A DNA stretch of 64,000 nucleotides from Raphanus sativus. Lineage: Eukaryota > Streptophyta > Magnoliopsida > Brassicales > Brassicaceae. Positions 63,571 to 64,000 of the stretch are shown here, in pieces. The stretch lies in NCBI RefSeq assembly GCF_000801105.2, contig NC_079514.1, positions 22,174,293 to 22,238,292 on the forward strand, read 5' to 3'. The notes under the pieces were generated by a model that was given only the letters and a program-made list of their open reading frames with translations, made no database searches and was not told the origin of the DNA. Numbering within the stretch: position 1 is the first letter of the stretch; each line of letters opens with the position of its first letter. The position numbers were made by a program, and so were the translations under genes.

Positions 63571-64000
63571 ACATACTTGCGGCATAAACAGAACTACGAG
63601 ATGGCTTGATCCTCGAAAGAGGTACGTAGGCAGCCCGTCGAAACCCGGCGAGTTCAGCTATCCCCCTCGCCAAAAAGGGGGGGGAGTGGGTGCGTATACT
63701 CGTATACTCCCACAAAAAAAAATCGCATTTGTTTTCGAAATTTTCGAAACTATTTTAATAAAAATTACTTTCTCAATCTGTCGATTCTTAACACATACAC
63801 ACTTCGGAAAACGAAAAAACGTATCCTCAAGAAAATGCGAGACGTCACAATTTTTACTGAAGATATTTAGTTCGTATCATCCGTCAAAATAGTCATTCTG
63901 CGACTTTAAACGAAATAGTCGCCCGCGACTTTAAAAAACAAAAACAAACCCGTCGATTGGCCCCGACGGGCGAATACAGAAACATTTCACTCAAGCAAAT
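63571..64000 (+). other. B3 spacer with conserved C/G hairpin block
   Basis: Matches B2 38556-38700: ACGAGATGGCTTGATCC, GTACGTAGGCA and a C5 run (63662-63666) opposite a G8 run (63677-63684), then GTGCGTATACTCGTATACTC. After 63720 A/T-rich, no gene. Confidence 0.7.

Larger units (their letters stand above)
62728..64000 (+). mobile_element. Tat family B fragment B3, internally deleted
   Basis: Plus-strand piece starting inside the gag-protease linker, with no LTR on the left. Protease, then the 3' block that follows pol in B2 (63571-63710), then A/T-rich spacer to the window end. Reverse transcriptase, RNase H and integrase are deleted as one piece. It continues beyond the window. Confidence 0.8.

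Overview
This window is plant nuclear heterochromatin from a Brassicaceae genome, most likely Brassica or a close relative. I base that on the repeat families (Tat-, Athila- and CRM-like Ty3/gypsy elements with Brassicaceae-style LTRs and primer sites). I found no host gene, rRNA, tRNA or CRISPR array. Essentially every base can be assigned to one of about thirteen nested LTR-retrotransposon insertions. A CRM-like (centromeric lineage) element with nearly identical LTRs suggests a pericentromeric position, which is an inference. Labels A1, A2, B1 and so on are mine.

Nesting, oldest to youngest. G1 (chromovirus gag-pol fragment, 52487-55113, minus) is the oldest visible layer. H1 (Athila-like, plus; 13413-14511 and 48790-52486) lies beside it and probably inside it. 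H1 carries two Tat-lineage elements of one family: A1 (left edge to 13412, minus) and A2 (14512-48789, minus, TSD CGATT). A1 carries solo LTR B1 (23-1460, TSD TGAAG), solo LTR C1 (1509-2367, TSD CTCGG), solo LTR D1 (2724-4483, TSD ACCCA) and the full CRM-like element E1 (6252-13317, TSD GGTTG). A2 carries solo LTR I1 (19638-21098, TSD CTTAC), the two-LTR Athila-like element F1 (23501-32991, TSD GCATC), the two-LTR Tat element B2 (34161-42366, TSD AGCAG/AGGAG), solo LTR F2 (42849-44206, TSD CCATC) and the small two-LTR element C2 (44822-47773, TSD GTACC). On the right, F3 (Athila-like, minus, 55114-62727) adjoins G1, contains solo LTR F4 (60887-62219, TSD GTTTC), and is joined without an LTR to a Tat B-family fragment B3 (62728-64000).

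Functional state. E1 is the only near-complete coding element: one gag-pol frame of about 1730 codons broken by a single TGA, with a frame that runs about 187 codons into its own 3' LTR. C2 is a 2.95 kb non-autonomous relative that keeps the E1-type primer site, A-rich leader, gag zinc knuckle and polypurine tract. A1, A2 and B2 follow Tat organisation, including a gene on the opposite strand between pol and the 3' LTR, with CT-rich leaders and GT-AG introns. All carry frameshifts, stops or deletions. F1, F3 and H1 belong to Athila-like families in which, where the region can be seen (F1, F3), gag and protease are followed directly by a second open reading region behind its own TATA box, with no reverse transcriptase, RNase H or integrase.

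The most unusual signals are: the very high density of the palindrome TCGATCGA through the coding and LTR parts of the F/H elements; tandem 26-bp dyads in B-family LTRs whose half-site GGTCGCT recurs in the unrelated I1 LTR; a second polypurine-tract-like motif about 1 kb upstream of the real one in all three F/H copies; and the spliced opposite-strand gene of the Tat elements.
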